Positions 7,162 through 15,704 of a DNA stretch of 32,322 nucleotides are shown in pieces (position 1 is the stretch's first letter; every line of letters begins with the position of its first letter). The position numbers and the translations under genes were made by a program. The notes beneath the pieces were generated by a model. That model had not been told where the DNA came from, did no database searches, and saw only the letters and a list, made by a program, of their open reading frames with translations. Source of the stretch: an uncultured Nitrosomonadales bacterium (GTDB taxonomy: Bacteria; Pseudomonadota; Gammaproteobacteria; Burkholderiales; Gallionellaceae); NCBI GenBank assembly GCA_903873725.1, contig CAIQPV010000086.1:1-32322 (forward strand). Direction: 5' to 3'.

Positions 7162-8526
7162 TCACTCGGCAAGCATGTTTACTCCATTTGCGCCCACTGC
7201 AGAATAAACCAATTGACCGGCATATGAGCCACCAGCATACAGGGCTGGTAATACAGCATAAAGGTTAGAGAGTGTGGCTGCATAATTTTGAGCCGGCAAC
7301 CATGCCAGTCCATCAATACTGGTATAAATACTGCCGCCATCTCCGACTGCAACAAATTGATGTCCAAAAGTCACAGCATTTAACGAAGTTGTAGGAATAG
7401 CGTTTTGCGTCGTCCAAGTTAGCCCATCAGGACTAGTAACTAGCGTCCCGTTGGCACCGACCGCCACAAAAGTAGCGGCGGGCAGGTTTTGGTAAGTGTA
7501 CCCATTCTGTGGAGTGTACACGTATGCCAACTGTGGGGTTCCATATGCCACCCCCTTTAGATCAGGCAGAAGAGAGGAAGTTGGTACAGTCTGCCAATAA
7601 TTTACTCCATCGCCATAAATCACTGTTCCTGCCTCACCAACGGCTACATATCTGCCGTTCCCATAGGTTATTCCATATAGCGCATTCGTCGTGACGAGTG
7701 GAGAAATAGTCCAGGTTGCACCATCACTGCTGGTGATGATTGTGCCTTTGGCACCTATCGCGATAAATCCTGCACCCAGATTGGAGACAGCATACAGATC
7801 ATTCGATGTTGCACTTTTTTCTTGTGTCCAGGTTGCACCGTCTGTACTAAGCAATATCGTGCCTCCATCCCCTACAGCTAGAAATTTTCCGTTGTTATAG
7901 ATTATGGCGTTGAGATTTGCGCCGGTTGAGGTGTAATTGGTTGGCGTCCAGGAAATTGACCCATCGATGCTTGAAACCAGTCCCGAAAAAAGTGAGCCAT
8001 TGATTCCTGCGGCGACGAAAACCCCCGTACTTCCCAAGTTGACCAAGCCTGATGTTAGAGTGCTGACTGAAGGAGTGCCATACGCAATGCCATGCAAATC
8101 TTGTGTGCTTAAAGCTGCGCCAGGAGGATTCCATGTCGAATTTCCATTACTGTCCAGCCCACCGGCCAGCCTGGGCGTAGCCGTGACCGAAGGAGTACCT
8201 GATCCACCCGGGCCGCCGTTGGATCTTGCGTTAATCGAAAAAGCATACGTTGTACCGTTAATCAATCCTGTGATTACTGTCGGCGAAGATACCTTGACCA
8301 GCGTTGCACACGCTGAGGTGCAGCTTTGTATGTCAATAGTGGTTCCAACCGTTCTCCATATCCAATATTCAACGCCGGGCTGCATATTCCACGAAAGGGT
8401 TGCACTTGTATCCCCGGCTACAACATTGACATTGATTGGTGCGGAAGCAGATGAACCGCCCCCGCCACAACCGACTAAAAGAATGGTGACTACAATCACC
8501 ATGATAAATGCAAAGAATCGTCTCAT
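7162..8526 (-). CDS. Lipoprotein with FN3-like domain and beta-propeller repeats
   Basis: A 454-residue predicted lipoprotein. MRRFF plus a hydrophobic stretch ends in the lipobox LVGC with C20, followed by a Gly/Ser linker. Residues about 34-120 look like a fibronectin type III domain. From about 140 to the end there are at least six related blocks of the form F-x-A-V-G-x-x-G-T-I-x2-S-x-DG-x2-W, as in Ycf48/BNR-type beta-propellers. It is probably surface or periplasmic and may bind a protein or glycan; the ligand is unknown. I chose the ATG at 8526; a TTG twelve bases upstream is less likely. The gene is AT-richer than its neighbours, faces away from another lipoprotein gene, and both look accessory. 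Confidence 0.8.
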   Translation of the reverse strand: MRRFFAFIMVIVVTILLVGCGGGGSSASAPINVNVVAGDTSATLSWNMQPGVEYWIWRTVGTTIDIQSCTSACATLVKVSSPTVITGLINGTTYAFSINARSNGGPGGSGTPSVTATPRLAGGLDSNGNSTWNPPGAALSTQDLHGIAYGTPSVSTLTSGLVNLGSTGVFVAAGINGSLFSGLVSSIDGSISWTPTNYTSTGANLNAIIYNNGKFLAVGDGGTILLSTDGATWTQEKSATSNDLYAVSNLGAGFIAIGAKGTIITSSDGATWTISPLVTTNALYGITYGNGRYVAVGEAGTVIYGDGVNYWQTVPTSSLLPDLKGVAYGTPQLAYVYTPQNGYTYQNLPAATFVAVGANGTLVTSPDGLTWTTQNAIPTTSLNAVTFGHQFVAVGDGGSIYTSIDGLAWLPAQNYAATLSNLYAVLPALYAGGSYAGQLVYSAVGANGVNMLAE

Positions 8527-9131
8527 TTCAATGACCAATAAATGGAAGCCAAATTTGGATATTTTCTTTTACCCGGAAGACACAAGTTTTCCAAGTGGAG
8601 TGCGGACATTCGCCGATGTAATGAATAGCTACTCTGACAAAGAGGCGTAATTAAGCCTATCAGGCGTCTTATTGTCAAGACTAAGCACAACTCCCGGCCA
8701 CCTTGGATGTTCTATAAATGCGCGTCATGCGCGTACAGTCTATTGCTTAATAAGTAAATTTTGTGGTTTCCCTGTGCAGTTACTCATCCGCAGCAATTTG
8801 TCCGGTTAATTTTTCCGCATGGCCTATACAGCTATTGAACACAGCGAAACTGTGCTTTACTGAGCCCACGTTGCGTATCTGGCTTGGGTGTATCACTTAT
8901 GCATAACGGCATCGTTGCTCTTGAACAGCATGCTGAAAATGCTACCTATGGAATTTTTGAGCTTTCCAAATTCCGTATATGTCTTGACCGGTACAATTTA
9001 CTTACAACGTTTAGCGGGTTTTTGGTTAGAATATCACCTTTGCAGAAAGCGGCTCATCCGATAATCCGGGATTCAAGAAGTCAGTACGGCACGCTCATGT
9101 CAACATATTCAAACAATGAAATGGAACACCC
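8527..9131. other. 605-base divergent intergenic region, no convincing gene
   Basis: This AT-rich stretch separates two divergent lipoprotein genes and must hold both promoters. I see a small hairpin CACAG-CGAAA-CTGTG at 8840-8854 and a short direct repeat ATGCGCGT near 8717-8734. No RNA gene, terminator with a T-run or protein-like reading frame is evident. Confidence 0.5.
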
Positions 9132-10514
9132 ATGAAAAAAGTCACAATTTTCTTGTCCCTGTTGCTCACCTTAATCCTGCTTCAAGGATGTCATGGCAGC
9201 AGTAGCAGTAACAATTCAAGTACGGTGCGCCTTGTTAATGGAACCCCCGGTACACTGGATATGTACTGGTCCGGGAGTGGCGCTGCTTCTGCAGTTGCTT
9301 CGGCGGGAAGTGCGAGTAGCAGTGTTGCCATTACTGCTGGCATTCCTGACGTCATTCAGTTGGCAATTAATGGAGGTAATCCATCGGGAGAAACTCCGAT
9401 TTCATTTGGCGGAGGTTATAGCTACACGATCATTGGCTATCTAACTTACCCAACGGCACAACCGGTATGGAATTATATTATCGATGATCAGGTTATTCCC
9501 GCATCCGGTGAGGGACAGTTAGGAATAGCCGACTATTCGGGATCCGGAAATTTGGATGTTTATATCGGTCAAGGCTCTGGCACGCCTACTCTTTGGACTC
9601 CCCCCGGAGGAACTTCTGGCAGTAATACCAATTATTCCCAGTTAGCTGTGCCGAATGCTATCAGCCAGAATTATCACATCCAAATAACGGGGCACAATGG
9701 GGGTTACAATGGCACCGATGTAAGGTTGGATATTCCTTCATTAACTATTGGAAACCAGCAAATATTGACGTTGGTATTGCTTCCGACAATCGGGGGTGGG
9801 TTGATTGACGGATTGGCCGTTGTTCAACAAGGCCAAACGCTTCTGACGGGTCAAAGTGCGGTAACACCATTCAAAAATTACTCGGCTCGTGTGCGCCTTG
9901 TTGCAGATTATGACCCAACAGCCGGAATTGGAAATATTACCACTGCTAATGCAACTACCGCTGCCACAACAGGTGGCGGTATCCCCCTTGCATACAATTT
10001 AAGTTCACCGAATGTGGGTAATTATGCAGTTGTTCCATTGACATCGGGCGCCGCAACGACGCCGCTGAACATAGCTTTGAGCGTAAGTAGCGGTGGTTCT
10101 GTTGCAAACTACACTGGAAGCGTCATACCAGGTCAGGATTATACTTTGATGGCATATGGTAACGTTTCGACTGTGCCCGCACTGCTTGTTGATGACAATA
10201 CCTTGGCTTCAAGTGGTCAAGCCAAATTACGCTTGGTTAATGGTGTCAATTCTGTTACCAGTAGTATTACGCTTGATTACAATACTTCTGCTGTTTCAAG
10301 TGCAAAAAATATAGCTTTGGGATCGGCTTCAGCTTCAACAAGTGTGGCTGCACCAGGCGGGTCACCCTATAGTATTAACGTGATTGGTGGAGTTACGTTT
10401 CAAGTTCCAACAACCTATTTACAGTCACGGGGAGTGTATACTTTATTCATGCTGGGGAACACTACTTCAACTTCCGGAACTCTAAGTCCAGACCATACTT
10501 CCGCGGGGCCTTGA
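9132..10514 (+). CDS. DUF4397-type repeat lipoprotein
   Basis: A 460-residue predicted lipoprotein with signal peptide and lipobox LLQGC (C20), followed by a Ser/Asn linker. The rest is rich in Gly, Ser, Thr and Asn and low in charge. VRLVNGTPGTLDMYW (about 32-46), VRLVADYDP (about 256) and LRLVNGVNSVTSSITLDYN (about 366) mark three repeats of the DUF4397 type, a beta-sandwich found in exported proteins of unknown function. It is probably exposed on the outer membrane. Codon use and base composition differ from the conserved genes around it (more AT), suggesting acquisition or relaxed selection. There is only a weak ribosome-binding site before the ATG. Confidence 0.8.
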   Translation: MKKVTIFLSLLLTLILLQGCHGSSSSNNSSTVRLVNGTPGTLDMYWSGSGAASAVASAGSASSSVAITAGIPDVIQLAINGGNPSGETPISFGGGYSYTIIGYLTYPTAQPVWNYIIDDQVIPASGEGQLGIADYSGSGNLDVYIGQGSGTPTLWTPPGGTSGSNTNYSQLAVPNAISQNYHIQITGHNGGYNGTDVRLDIPSLTIGNQQILTLVLLPTIGGGLIDGLAVVQQGQTLLTGQSAVTPFKNYSARVRLVADYDPTAGIGNITTANATTAATTGGGIPLAYNLSSPNVGNYAVVPLTSGAATTPLNIALSVSSGGSVANYTGSVIPGQDYTLMAYGNVSTVPALLVDDNTLASSGQAKLRLVNGVNSVTSSITLDYNTSAVSSAKNIALGSASASTSVAAPGGSPYSINVIGGVTFQVPTTYLQSRGVYTLFMLGNTTSTSGTLSPDHTSAGP

Positions 10515-10548
10515 GCTAACGCTGTAAGCCACATAGTTTGTTGGATAA

Positions 10549-10566
10549 CCCCCGCAGCTCCGGGGG
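10549..10566 (+). terminator. Hairpin after DUF4397 lipoprotein gene
   Basis: CCCCCG (10549-10554) pairs with CGGGGG (10561-10566) with a 6-base loop, 35 bases after the stop. No T-run follows, so it may be only a weak terminator. A second hairpin, GGCTGAT/ATCAGCC, lies at 10618-10640. The rest of the gap up to 10778 shows nothing recognisable. Confidence 0.35.
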
Positions 10567-10778
10567 AATTAACTTGGTATTGCAGGCCCAGCGTAGTCGG
10601 GGAAATTCAGAATGGGAGGCTGATTCATATCGTATCAGCCAGACGGAATGACATATCGCCTTCCGCAGTATTGCAAATATCAGACGCGCACTTACCAATG
10701 CAATCTGGCGTAAATTTATACGTCACGTCAGCATCAGCATAACCGGGCGATATAACTTATCTAATGAGGGATATTAAC

Positions 10779-11585
10779 TCACGGCGGCAGGCACCGCGAT
10801 GTGTCGTCCAGTCCGCGTTGTCTTGCCGCTTCGAACAAGCACACCGCAGCCGCAACCGCCACGTTCAGGGATTCGACTTTTCCCGGCATGGGTATAGTGA
10901 CTTGCTGACTAACTGCCGCCAGTAAATTCCCGGACAGCCCGGCTCCCTCGTTGCCCACTGCAAAAGCCACCTTGCCTTGAAGATCGCAGTCGTACAAGCT
11001 GGTTTTCGCAGTTAAAGTTCCTGCCAGCAGTTTGCCATGAAATGCCGCAGCCACGGCGGGCAAGTCTGCGGACTCGTGGATACTGAGCACGAAATGCCCG
11101 CCCATCCCCGCGCGCAACACTTTGGGTGACCATGCATCGGCGCAGCCCCCGGACAGGAACACGGCATCGCATCCGGCAGCAGCCGCAGAACGTAGCATGG
11201 AACCAAGGTTGCCGGGATCCTGGATATCTTCCAGCAACAAACAGAAACGGCTTTGTGAAGATGATACCGAAGGGCTGGTTGGCTCGATCAAGGCGAGAAC
11301 TCTACCGGGTGTTTTGAGTTCGGAGACTTCGGCGAATAGTTTATCGTCGAATTGGGTGAGCGGCACGCCGGGAAGTTTTTTCAGAACTGCCGTGACTTCA
11401 TGGTCTTGCAATGCCGTTTCTGACACTATCAAATGCTGCGGTATGTGGCCGGAAGCAAGATAAGCCTGAACCAGATGTACCCCATCCAGCACGGCCAGCC
11501 CCGATTTTTTGCGCTGGCGTGAGGAACCGGCGAGCTTGAACAACTCTTTGAAAAATGCGTTATCCCGCGAGGAAATATGTTTCAT
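10779..11585 (-). CDS. TrmH/SpoU-family RNA 2'-O-methyltransferase
   Basis: A 268-residue SPOUT-class methyltransferase acting on rRNA or tRNA ribose. The N-terminal about 95 residues form the substrate-binding domain (SpoU_sub_bind type, with FLV-like AVLDGVHLVQAYL). The C-terminal knot domain has all three motifs: LEDIQDPGNLGSMLRSAAAAG (motif 1, with the key N and R), AVGNEGAGLS (motif 2) and IPMPGKVESLNVAVAAAV (motif 3). The sequence shows the family but not which nucleotide is modified; it resembles RlmB/TrmH-like paralogues. It lies downstream of scpB on the same strand, but a 130-base palindromic element separates them, so it may have its own promoter. Confidence 0.9.
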   Translation of the reverse strand: MKHISSRDNAFFKELFKLAGSSRQRKKSGLAVLDGVHLVQAYLASGHIPQHLIVSETALQDHEVTAVLKKLPGVPLTQFDDKLFAEVSELKTPGRVLALIEPTSPSVSSSQSRFCLLLEDIQDPGNLGSMLRSAAAAGCDAVFLSGGCADAWSPKVLRAGMGGHFVLSIHESADLPAVAAAFHGKLLAGTLTAKTSLYDCDLQGKVAFAVGNEGAGLSGNLLAAVSQQVTIPMPGKVESLNVAVAAAVCLFEAARQRGLDDTSRCLPP

Positions 11586-11611
11586 TCCAAATAGTCTAAT
11601 AGCACAAAATT

Positions 11612-11741
11612 ACGTCATTCCCGCGCAGGCGGGAATCCAGTTTAATTAAAAAACTTCCTGCGAAGCGGGACAACATCGCTGCTTTGTCGGCTTCGCGGGA
11701 TATTTGTCCTGGCTGGATTCCCGCCTTGTCCGGAATGACGT
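11612..11741. repeat. 130-bp composite palindromic element with dRS3-like ends
   Basis: The outer arms ACGTCATTCC (11612-11621) and GGAATGACGT (11732-11741) are exact inverted copies, and GGCGGGAATCCAG (11628-11640) is the exact inverse of CTGGATTCCCGCC (11713-11725). The left end is itself a hairpin, ATTCCCGC-GCAG-GCGGGAAT. The interior has a further near-palindrome (about 11655-11700). It resembles a small non-autonomous repeat or two dRS3-like units in inverted orientation. It fills the gap between scpB and the RNA methyltransferase gene. Confidence 0.85.
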
Positions 11742-11789
11742 GGCAAATGGATTGTTTTGGCTCATTGGACTCGAAACGCAATAGCAAGA

Positions 11790-12389
11790 CTAACTTTCAT
11801 CCCGCTCCAGCAGGTTCCCCATTTCTTCCAGCGACGGCAACTCTTGCAGGGAACGCAAGTTGAGGTCGTCCAGCAATTGTTTGGTAGTGGCGAACAGTGA
11901 CGGCTTTCCCGGCACATCGCGCGTACCGATTACGTCTATCCAGCCACGCGCTTCAAGAGTTTTCAAGATTTGCGCGGATACGCCGACGCCGCGTATTTCC
12001 TCGATGTCGCCGCGTGTCACCGGCTGGCGGTAAGCAATAATGGCGAGAGTCTCCATTACCGCGCGGGAATATCGCGGCGGCTTCTCCGGGCTGAGCCTGT
12101 CCAGATACACTTGCATCTCCGGACGGGCACGAAAGCGCCAACCGGTTGCCACGCGGTTGAGTTCCACACCGCCGGACGCATATTTCTGCATCAACTGTTC
12201 CAACAACTCTTCGATGAAGCAGTTTTCCAGCGGAACATCACTGAGCTTTTTCAATTCTGCCAGCGACAACGGCTCGGGCGTAGTCAGCAGCGCGGCTTCC
12301 AGCACGCTCAACATTTTCTCTCTCTCCTGCCCATGCAAGGAGACAGGAGAATCATTCTGTTGCGGTAAGGGTAAAGTTTGCCCGGACAT
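11790..12389 (-). CDS. scpB: Segregation and condensation protein B
   Basis: A 199-residue protein with the two winged-helix domains of ScpB, the partner of ScpA in the SMC condensin complex that organises the chromosome. Visible family features are LSVLEAALLTTPEPLSLAEL at the N-terminus, the SRAVMETLAIIAYRQPVTRG block around residues 108-127, and IRGVGVSAQILKTLEARGWI. Two starts are possible: the ATG at 12389 (GGGGA upstream, overlapping scpA by 38 bases) and the ATG at 12314 (AGGAG eight bases upstream, begins right at the conserved region). The shorter form would leave 37 bases after scpA. The last gene of the trpS-scpA-scpB group. Confidence 0.93.
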   Translation of the reverse strand: MSGQTLPLPQQNDSPVSLHGQEREKMLSVLEAALLTTPEPLSLAELKKLSDVPLENCFIEELLEQLMQKYASGGVELNRVATGWRFRARPEMQVYLDRLSPEKPPRYSRAVMETLAIIAYRQPVTRGDIEEIRGVGVSAQILKTLEARGWIDVIGTRDVPGKPSLFATTKQLLDDLNLRSLQELPSLEEMGNLLERDES

Positions 12390-13161
12390 AAATATTCCCC
12401 AGCGTTTCAGTTTGTGTGATTTCGACCAAGGTTTCCTTAGCCAATTCCAGAATGGCGATAAAAGTCACTACGAGCTGCGGAATGCCGCCGCTCACGTCAA
12501 ACAGGCTTTCGAATGCTTCAAATTTGCCGTGGCTCAATTGGCGCAGCACCCGCGTCATCTGTTCTCGCACCGACAATTCATCGCGCCGCACCTTGTGGTG
12601 CGTATTCAGCTTGGCGCGCGCCAGCAATGCCAGCCAGGCCTGGCGCAAATCTTCCACCGAGACATTGGGCAAACGCTGCTCCACCGTGCGTTCGATCAAT
12701 ACTTGTACCAATTCAAAATCGCGTCCGGCATGAGGCAGTTGGTTCAGCTTCTGCGCGGCCAGTTTCATCTGCTCATATTCCAGCAGGCGGCGCATCAGTT
12801 CGGCACGCGGGTCTTCCACACTCTCTTCACTGACTTTAGGAGGTCGCGGCAACAGCATGCGCGACTTGATTTCGATCAGCACCGCCGCCATCAGCAGATA
12901 CTCGGCAGCCAGCTCCAGACGGTTGCGCTGCATGATCTCGATATAGCTCATGTATTGCTGCGTAAGCTGCGCCATCGGAATATCGAGCACATCGAGGTTA
13001 TGCTTGCGGATCAGGTACAGCAACAGATCGAGCGGCCCCTGAAAAGTCTCCAGTACCAGTTCCAGCGCATCCGGCGGGATGTAAAGATCATGCGGCATCT
13101 CCAGCATCGGCTCGCCGTGGATGAACGCGCGCGGGAAGAGTTGCAGTTCGACTTGGCTCAT
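12352..13161 (-). CDS. scpA: Segregation and condensation protein A (kleisin)
   Basis: A 269-residue kleisin that bridges SMC heads and binds ScpB in chromosome condensation and segregation. The typical ScpA core FQGPLDLLLYLIRKHNLD is at about 39-56, followed by MAQLTQQYMSYIEIMQ and YLLMAAVLIEIKSRMLLP. The C-terminal winged-helix region (about 205-269) contacts the SMC head. It begins seven bases after the trpS stop and its end overlaps scpB, so the three are probably one transcript and translationally coupled. Confidence 0.95.
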   Translation of the reverse strand: MSQVELQLFPRAFIHGEPMLEMPHDLYIPPDALELVLETFQGPLDLLLYLIRKHNLDVLDIPMAQLTQQYMSYIEIMQRNRLELAAEYLLMAAVLIEIKSRMLLPRPPKVSEESVEDPRAELMRRLLEYEQMKLAAQKLNQLPHAGRDFELVQVLIERTVEQRLPNVSVEDLRQAWLALLARAKLNTHHKVRRDELSVREQMTRVLRQLSHGKFEAFESLFDVSGGIPQLVVTFIAILELAKETLVEITQTETLGNIYVRANFTLTATE

Positions 13162-13168
13162 GGCTAAA

Positions 13169-14371
13169 TCAACTGTAACTCAACCCCATCGCCTCACGCA
13201 CGTCGCGCATGGTTTCGCCCGCCAGCTTGCGTGCCTTTTCACAGCCGTCGGCGATGATGTTGCGCACCAGCGTAGGATCGTCCAGATATAGTTGCGCGCG
13301 TTCGCGCATCGGTTTCTGTTCTTCCAACACCGCATTGATCACCGGCTGCTTGCATTCGATGCAGCCGATGCCGGCAGTGGCGCAACCCTGCCGTACCCAA
13401 CTTTTGGTATCCTCGCTTGAATACACTTGGTGCAGCGCCCAGACCGGACATTTTTCCGGGGTACCCGAATCGGTGCGGCGCACGCGTGCCGGGTCGGTGG
13501 GCATGGTGCGGATTTTCTTGCTCACGCTCGCTTCATCTTCACGCAATGTGATGGTGTTGTTGTAGGACTTGGACATTTTTTGCCCGTCCAGCCCCGGCAT
13601 TTTTGAAGCCTTGGTAAGCATGGCTTCCGGTTCGGACAGGATCATCTTGCCGCCGCCTTCGAGATAACCGAACAAACGCTCCCGGTCGCCAATGCTGAGA
13701 CTTTGCTGCTCGTCGAGCAAGGACTTGGCGGATTCCAGCGCACCATCGTCGCCCTGTTCCTGAAAACGCGTGCGTAATTCCGTATATAGCCGTGCCTTTT
13801 TACTTCCCAGTTTCTTGACAGCCGCTTCGGCTTTTTCTTCAAAGCCAGGTTCGCGTCCATAGATGTGGTTGAAGCGGCGCGCGATTTCGCGGGTGAATTC
13901 GATGTGCGGCACCTGATCCTCTCCCACCGGCACCTGGGTAGAGCGGTAAATGAGGATGTCCGCACTTTGCAAGAGCGGATAACCGAGAAATCCGTAGGTG
14001 CTCAAGTCCTTCTCGGAAAGCTTTTCCTGCTGATCCTTGTAGGTGGGAACGCGCTCCAGCCAGCCCAGCGGAGTGATCATGGACAACAGCAAATGCAGTT
14101 CGGCGTGTTCCGGCACTTTGGACTGAATGAACAGCGTGGCACGCGACGGATCAACCCCTGCTGCCAGCCAGTCTATCACCATGTCCCACACACTCTGCTC
14201 GATGATCTCCGGAGTATCGTAATGCGTAGTCAAAGCATGCCAGTCGGCGACGAAGAACAGGCATTCGAATTCCTGCTGCATCTCCACCCAGTTTTTCAAT
14301 ACGCCATGGTAATGTCCCAAGTGCAAACTTCCGGTGGGACGCATCCCGGATAATACGCGTTCAGCAAACAT
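13169..14371 (-). CDS. trpS: Tryptophanyl-tRNA synthetase
   Basis: A 400-residue class I synthetase that charges tRNA-Trp. The HIGH-type motif is HLGH (17-20) and the second motif is KMSKS (265-269). Between the catalytic halves there is an extra segment of about 60-70 residues (about 178-248), making it longer than E. coli TrpS (334 residues). The C-terminal part has C-x-x-C-like cysteines (CATAGIGCIECKQP), where a metal could bind. It starts ten bases after the M50 protease stop and ends seven bases before scpA, so it belongs to a minus-strand operon. Confidence 0.96.
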   Translation of the reverse strand: MFAERVLSGMRPTGSLHLGHYHGVLKNWVEMQQEFECLFFVADWHALTTHYDTPEIIEQSVWDMVIDWLAAGVDPSRATLFIQSKVPEHAELHLLLSMITPLGWLERVPTYKDQQEKLSEKDLSTYGFLGYPLLQSADILIYRSTQVPVGEDQVPHIEFTREIARRFNHIYGREPGFEEKAEAAVKKLGSKKARLYTELRTRFQEQGDDGALESAKSLLDEQQSLSIGDRERLFGYLEGGGKMILSEPEAMLTKASKMPGLDGQKMSKSYNNTITLREDEASVSKKIRTMPTDPARVRRTDSGTPEKCPVWALHQVYSSEDTKSWVRQGCATAGIGCIECKQPVINAVLEEQKPMRERAQLYLDDPTLVRNIIADGCEKARKLAGETMRDVREAMGLSYS

Positions 14372-14381
14372 AGTTCTCTAT

Positions 14382-15029
14382 CTATAGACCAAAAATTAAA
14401 TTGATTAACCCCGTCAGCCCCGACACAATCGGCATCAGTACCCAGCCCAGCAAAGGCGTCATCACCATGAAAATCAGGATGAACATACCATACGGTTCCA
14501 GCCTCGCCAGCATGAACGCCTGCCGGTGCGGTAACAGGCTGACTGCAACGCGCCCGCCGTCCAGCGGAGGTAGCGGCAGCATGTTCAATGCAATCAGCAC
14601 GATGTTAATTCTAATCCCGATCTGAGCCATTTCCATCATTGGTTCGGCGAAATAATTGTCCTGGAACGACAGCGCCAGCCTTGCCAGCAAGCCCCAGCCC
14701 AAGGCCATGAACAGGTTGGTGGCTGGTCCGGCCAATGCCACCCACAACATATCTTTCTTGGGGTGGCGCAATGCGCTGAAATTGACCGGCACCGGCTTGG
14801 CCCAGCCGAACAGGACGCCCCCCATCCACAGAGTAATAATCGGCAACAGAATAGTGCCGAACGGATCAATGTGATGGATGGGATTCAGGCTGATACGTCC
14901 CTCCCGGTCGGCGGTCATGTCGCCGAAGTAACGCGCCACATAACCGTGCGCCGCCTCATGCAGGGTGATCGCGAATAAAATCGGGATCGCCGCGATGGCG
15001 ATAGTCTGAATCAACTGGTCAATGTGCAT
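14382..15029 (-). CDS. Site-2 protease family (M50) membrane metalloprotease
   Basis: A 215-residue compact M50 peptidase with about five to six hydrophobic segments. The zinc site is H24-E25-x2-H28 (LHEAAHGYVA), and the third ligand motif is NMLPLPPLDGGR with N149 and D157. No PDZ domain is present, unlike RseP at 25912-27267. The family cleaves transmembrane segments of regulatory proteins; this one's substrate is unknown. A gene for such a protease between a YciO-type gene and trpS is common in betaproteobacteria and gammaproteobacteria (yfbU-like orders vary). Spacing is 12 bases from the upstream gene and 10 bases to trpS. Confidence 0.92.
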   Translation of the reverse strand: MHIDQLIQTIAIAAIPILFAITLHEAAHGYVARYFGDMTADREGRISLNPIHHIDPFGTILLPIITLWMGGVLFGWAKPVPVNFSALRHPKKDMLWVALAGPATNLFMALGWGLLARLALSFQDNYFAEPMMEMAQIGIRINIVLIALNMLPLPPLDGGRVAVSLLPHRQAFMLARLEPYGMFILIFMVMTPLLGWVLMPIVSGLTGLINLIFGL

Positions 15030-15041
15030 TTAGCTCCCGAT

Positions 15042-15674
15042 TTACAAATTGGCAATTTCAAATGGAGCAACATCGCCCTTGCCGCGCCGCATCAACACCG
15101 GCGTGTCGCCGGTCAAGTCTATCACGGTGGTCGGTTCCAATCCGGTCGCGCCGCCATCCAGCACCAGATCAATCTGATGATCGAGACGTGCGCGAATTTC
15201 TTCCGCATCGTTGAGCGCCTGTTCTTCATCCGGCAAGATCAGGGTGGAACTTAACAGGGGCTCGCCCAACTCTTCCAGCAGCGCCAGTGCCACCGGATGA
15301 TCGGGAATGCGCAGGCCGACCGCATTGCGCCTGGGATGTTGTAGCCGTCTCGGCACTTCTTTGGTGGCATCGAGGATGAAAGTATAACTGCCCGGAGTAT
15401 TGTTTTTCAGCAGGCGAAATTGAACGTTGTCCACACGCGCATAATGCGCAAGCTCGGACAGGTCGCGGCACATCAACGTCATGAAGTGATTCTCATCCAG
15501 GCCGCGTATGCGGCGGATTCGCGCCACCGCGTCCTTATCGCCGAGATGGCAGCCCAGCGCGTAGCAGGAATCGGTGGGGTAGGCGATCACAGCCCCGTCG
15601 CGCACCATGGCTGCGGCCTGCTTGATCAGGCGCGGCTGCGGATTGTCGGGATGGATGATAAAAAATTGTGCCAT
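15042..15674 (-). CDS. YciO/Sua5-family (TsaC-like) RNA-binding protein
   Basis: A 210-residue member of the Sua5/YciO/YrdC family. The Sua5 fold signature appears as GAVIAYPTDSCYALGCHL near residues 28-45, and the later NAVGLRIPDHPVALALLEELG and LLSSTL(I)LP complete it. The family includes L-threonylcarbamoyladenylate synthase for tRNA t6A37, but the YciO branch, which this resembles by its N-terminus and length, has only weak or uncertain t6A activity. It lies 12 bases before the M50 protease. Upstream, towards the PHP gene, is a palindromic repeat, so its promoter may lie there. Confidence 0.88.
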   Translation of the reverse strand: MAQFFIIHPDNPQPRLIKQAAAMVRDGAVIAYPTDSCYALGCHLGDKDAVARIRRIRGLDENHFMTLMCRDLSELAHYARVDNVQFRLLKNNTPGSYTFILDATKEVPRRLQHPRRNAVGLRIPDHPVALALLEELGEPLLSSTLILPDEEQALNDAEEIRARLDHQIDLVLDGGATGLEPTTVIDLTGDTPVLMRRGKGDVAPFEIANL

Positions 15675-15704
15675 GTTAAATTCAAGTGATAAGTGACAAG
15701 CTCC

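Noticed and set aside
8884-9135. 83-residue plus-strand frame just before the DUF4397 lipoprotein gene
   Set aside because: No recognisable domain or good ribosome-binding site, composition not protein-like, and it overlaps the lipoprotein start.
10516-10698. 60-residue minus-strand frame downstream of the DUF4397 gene
   Set aside because: Occupies a non-coding gap with hairpins; no protein-like features.
11596-11787. 63-residue minus-strand frame in the scpB gap
   Set aside because: It is the translation of the 130-bp palindromic element (the usual VIPxKAGIQ and DSRLRGNDV type artefact).
12040-13167. 375-residue plus-strand frame opposite scpA and scpB
   Set aside because: Antisense to two well-recognised genes, with no domain of its own; long only because of codon bias in the real genes.
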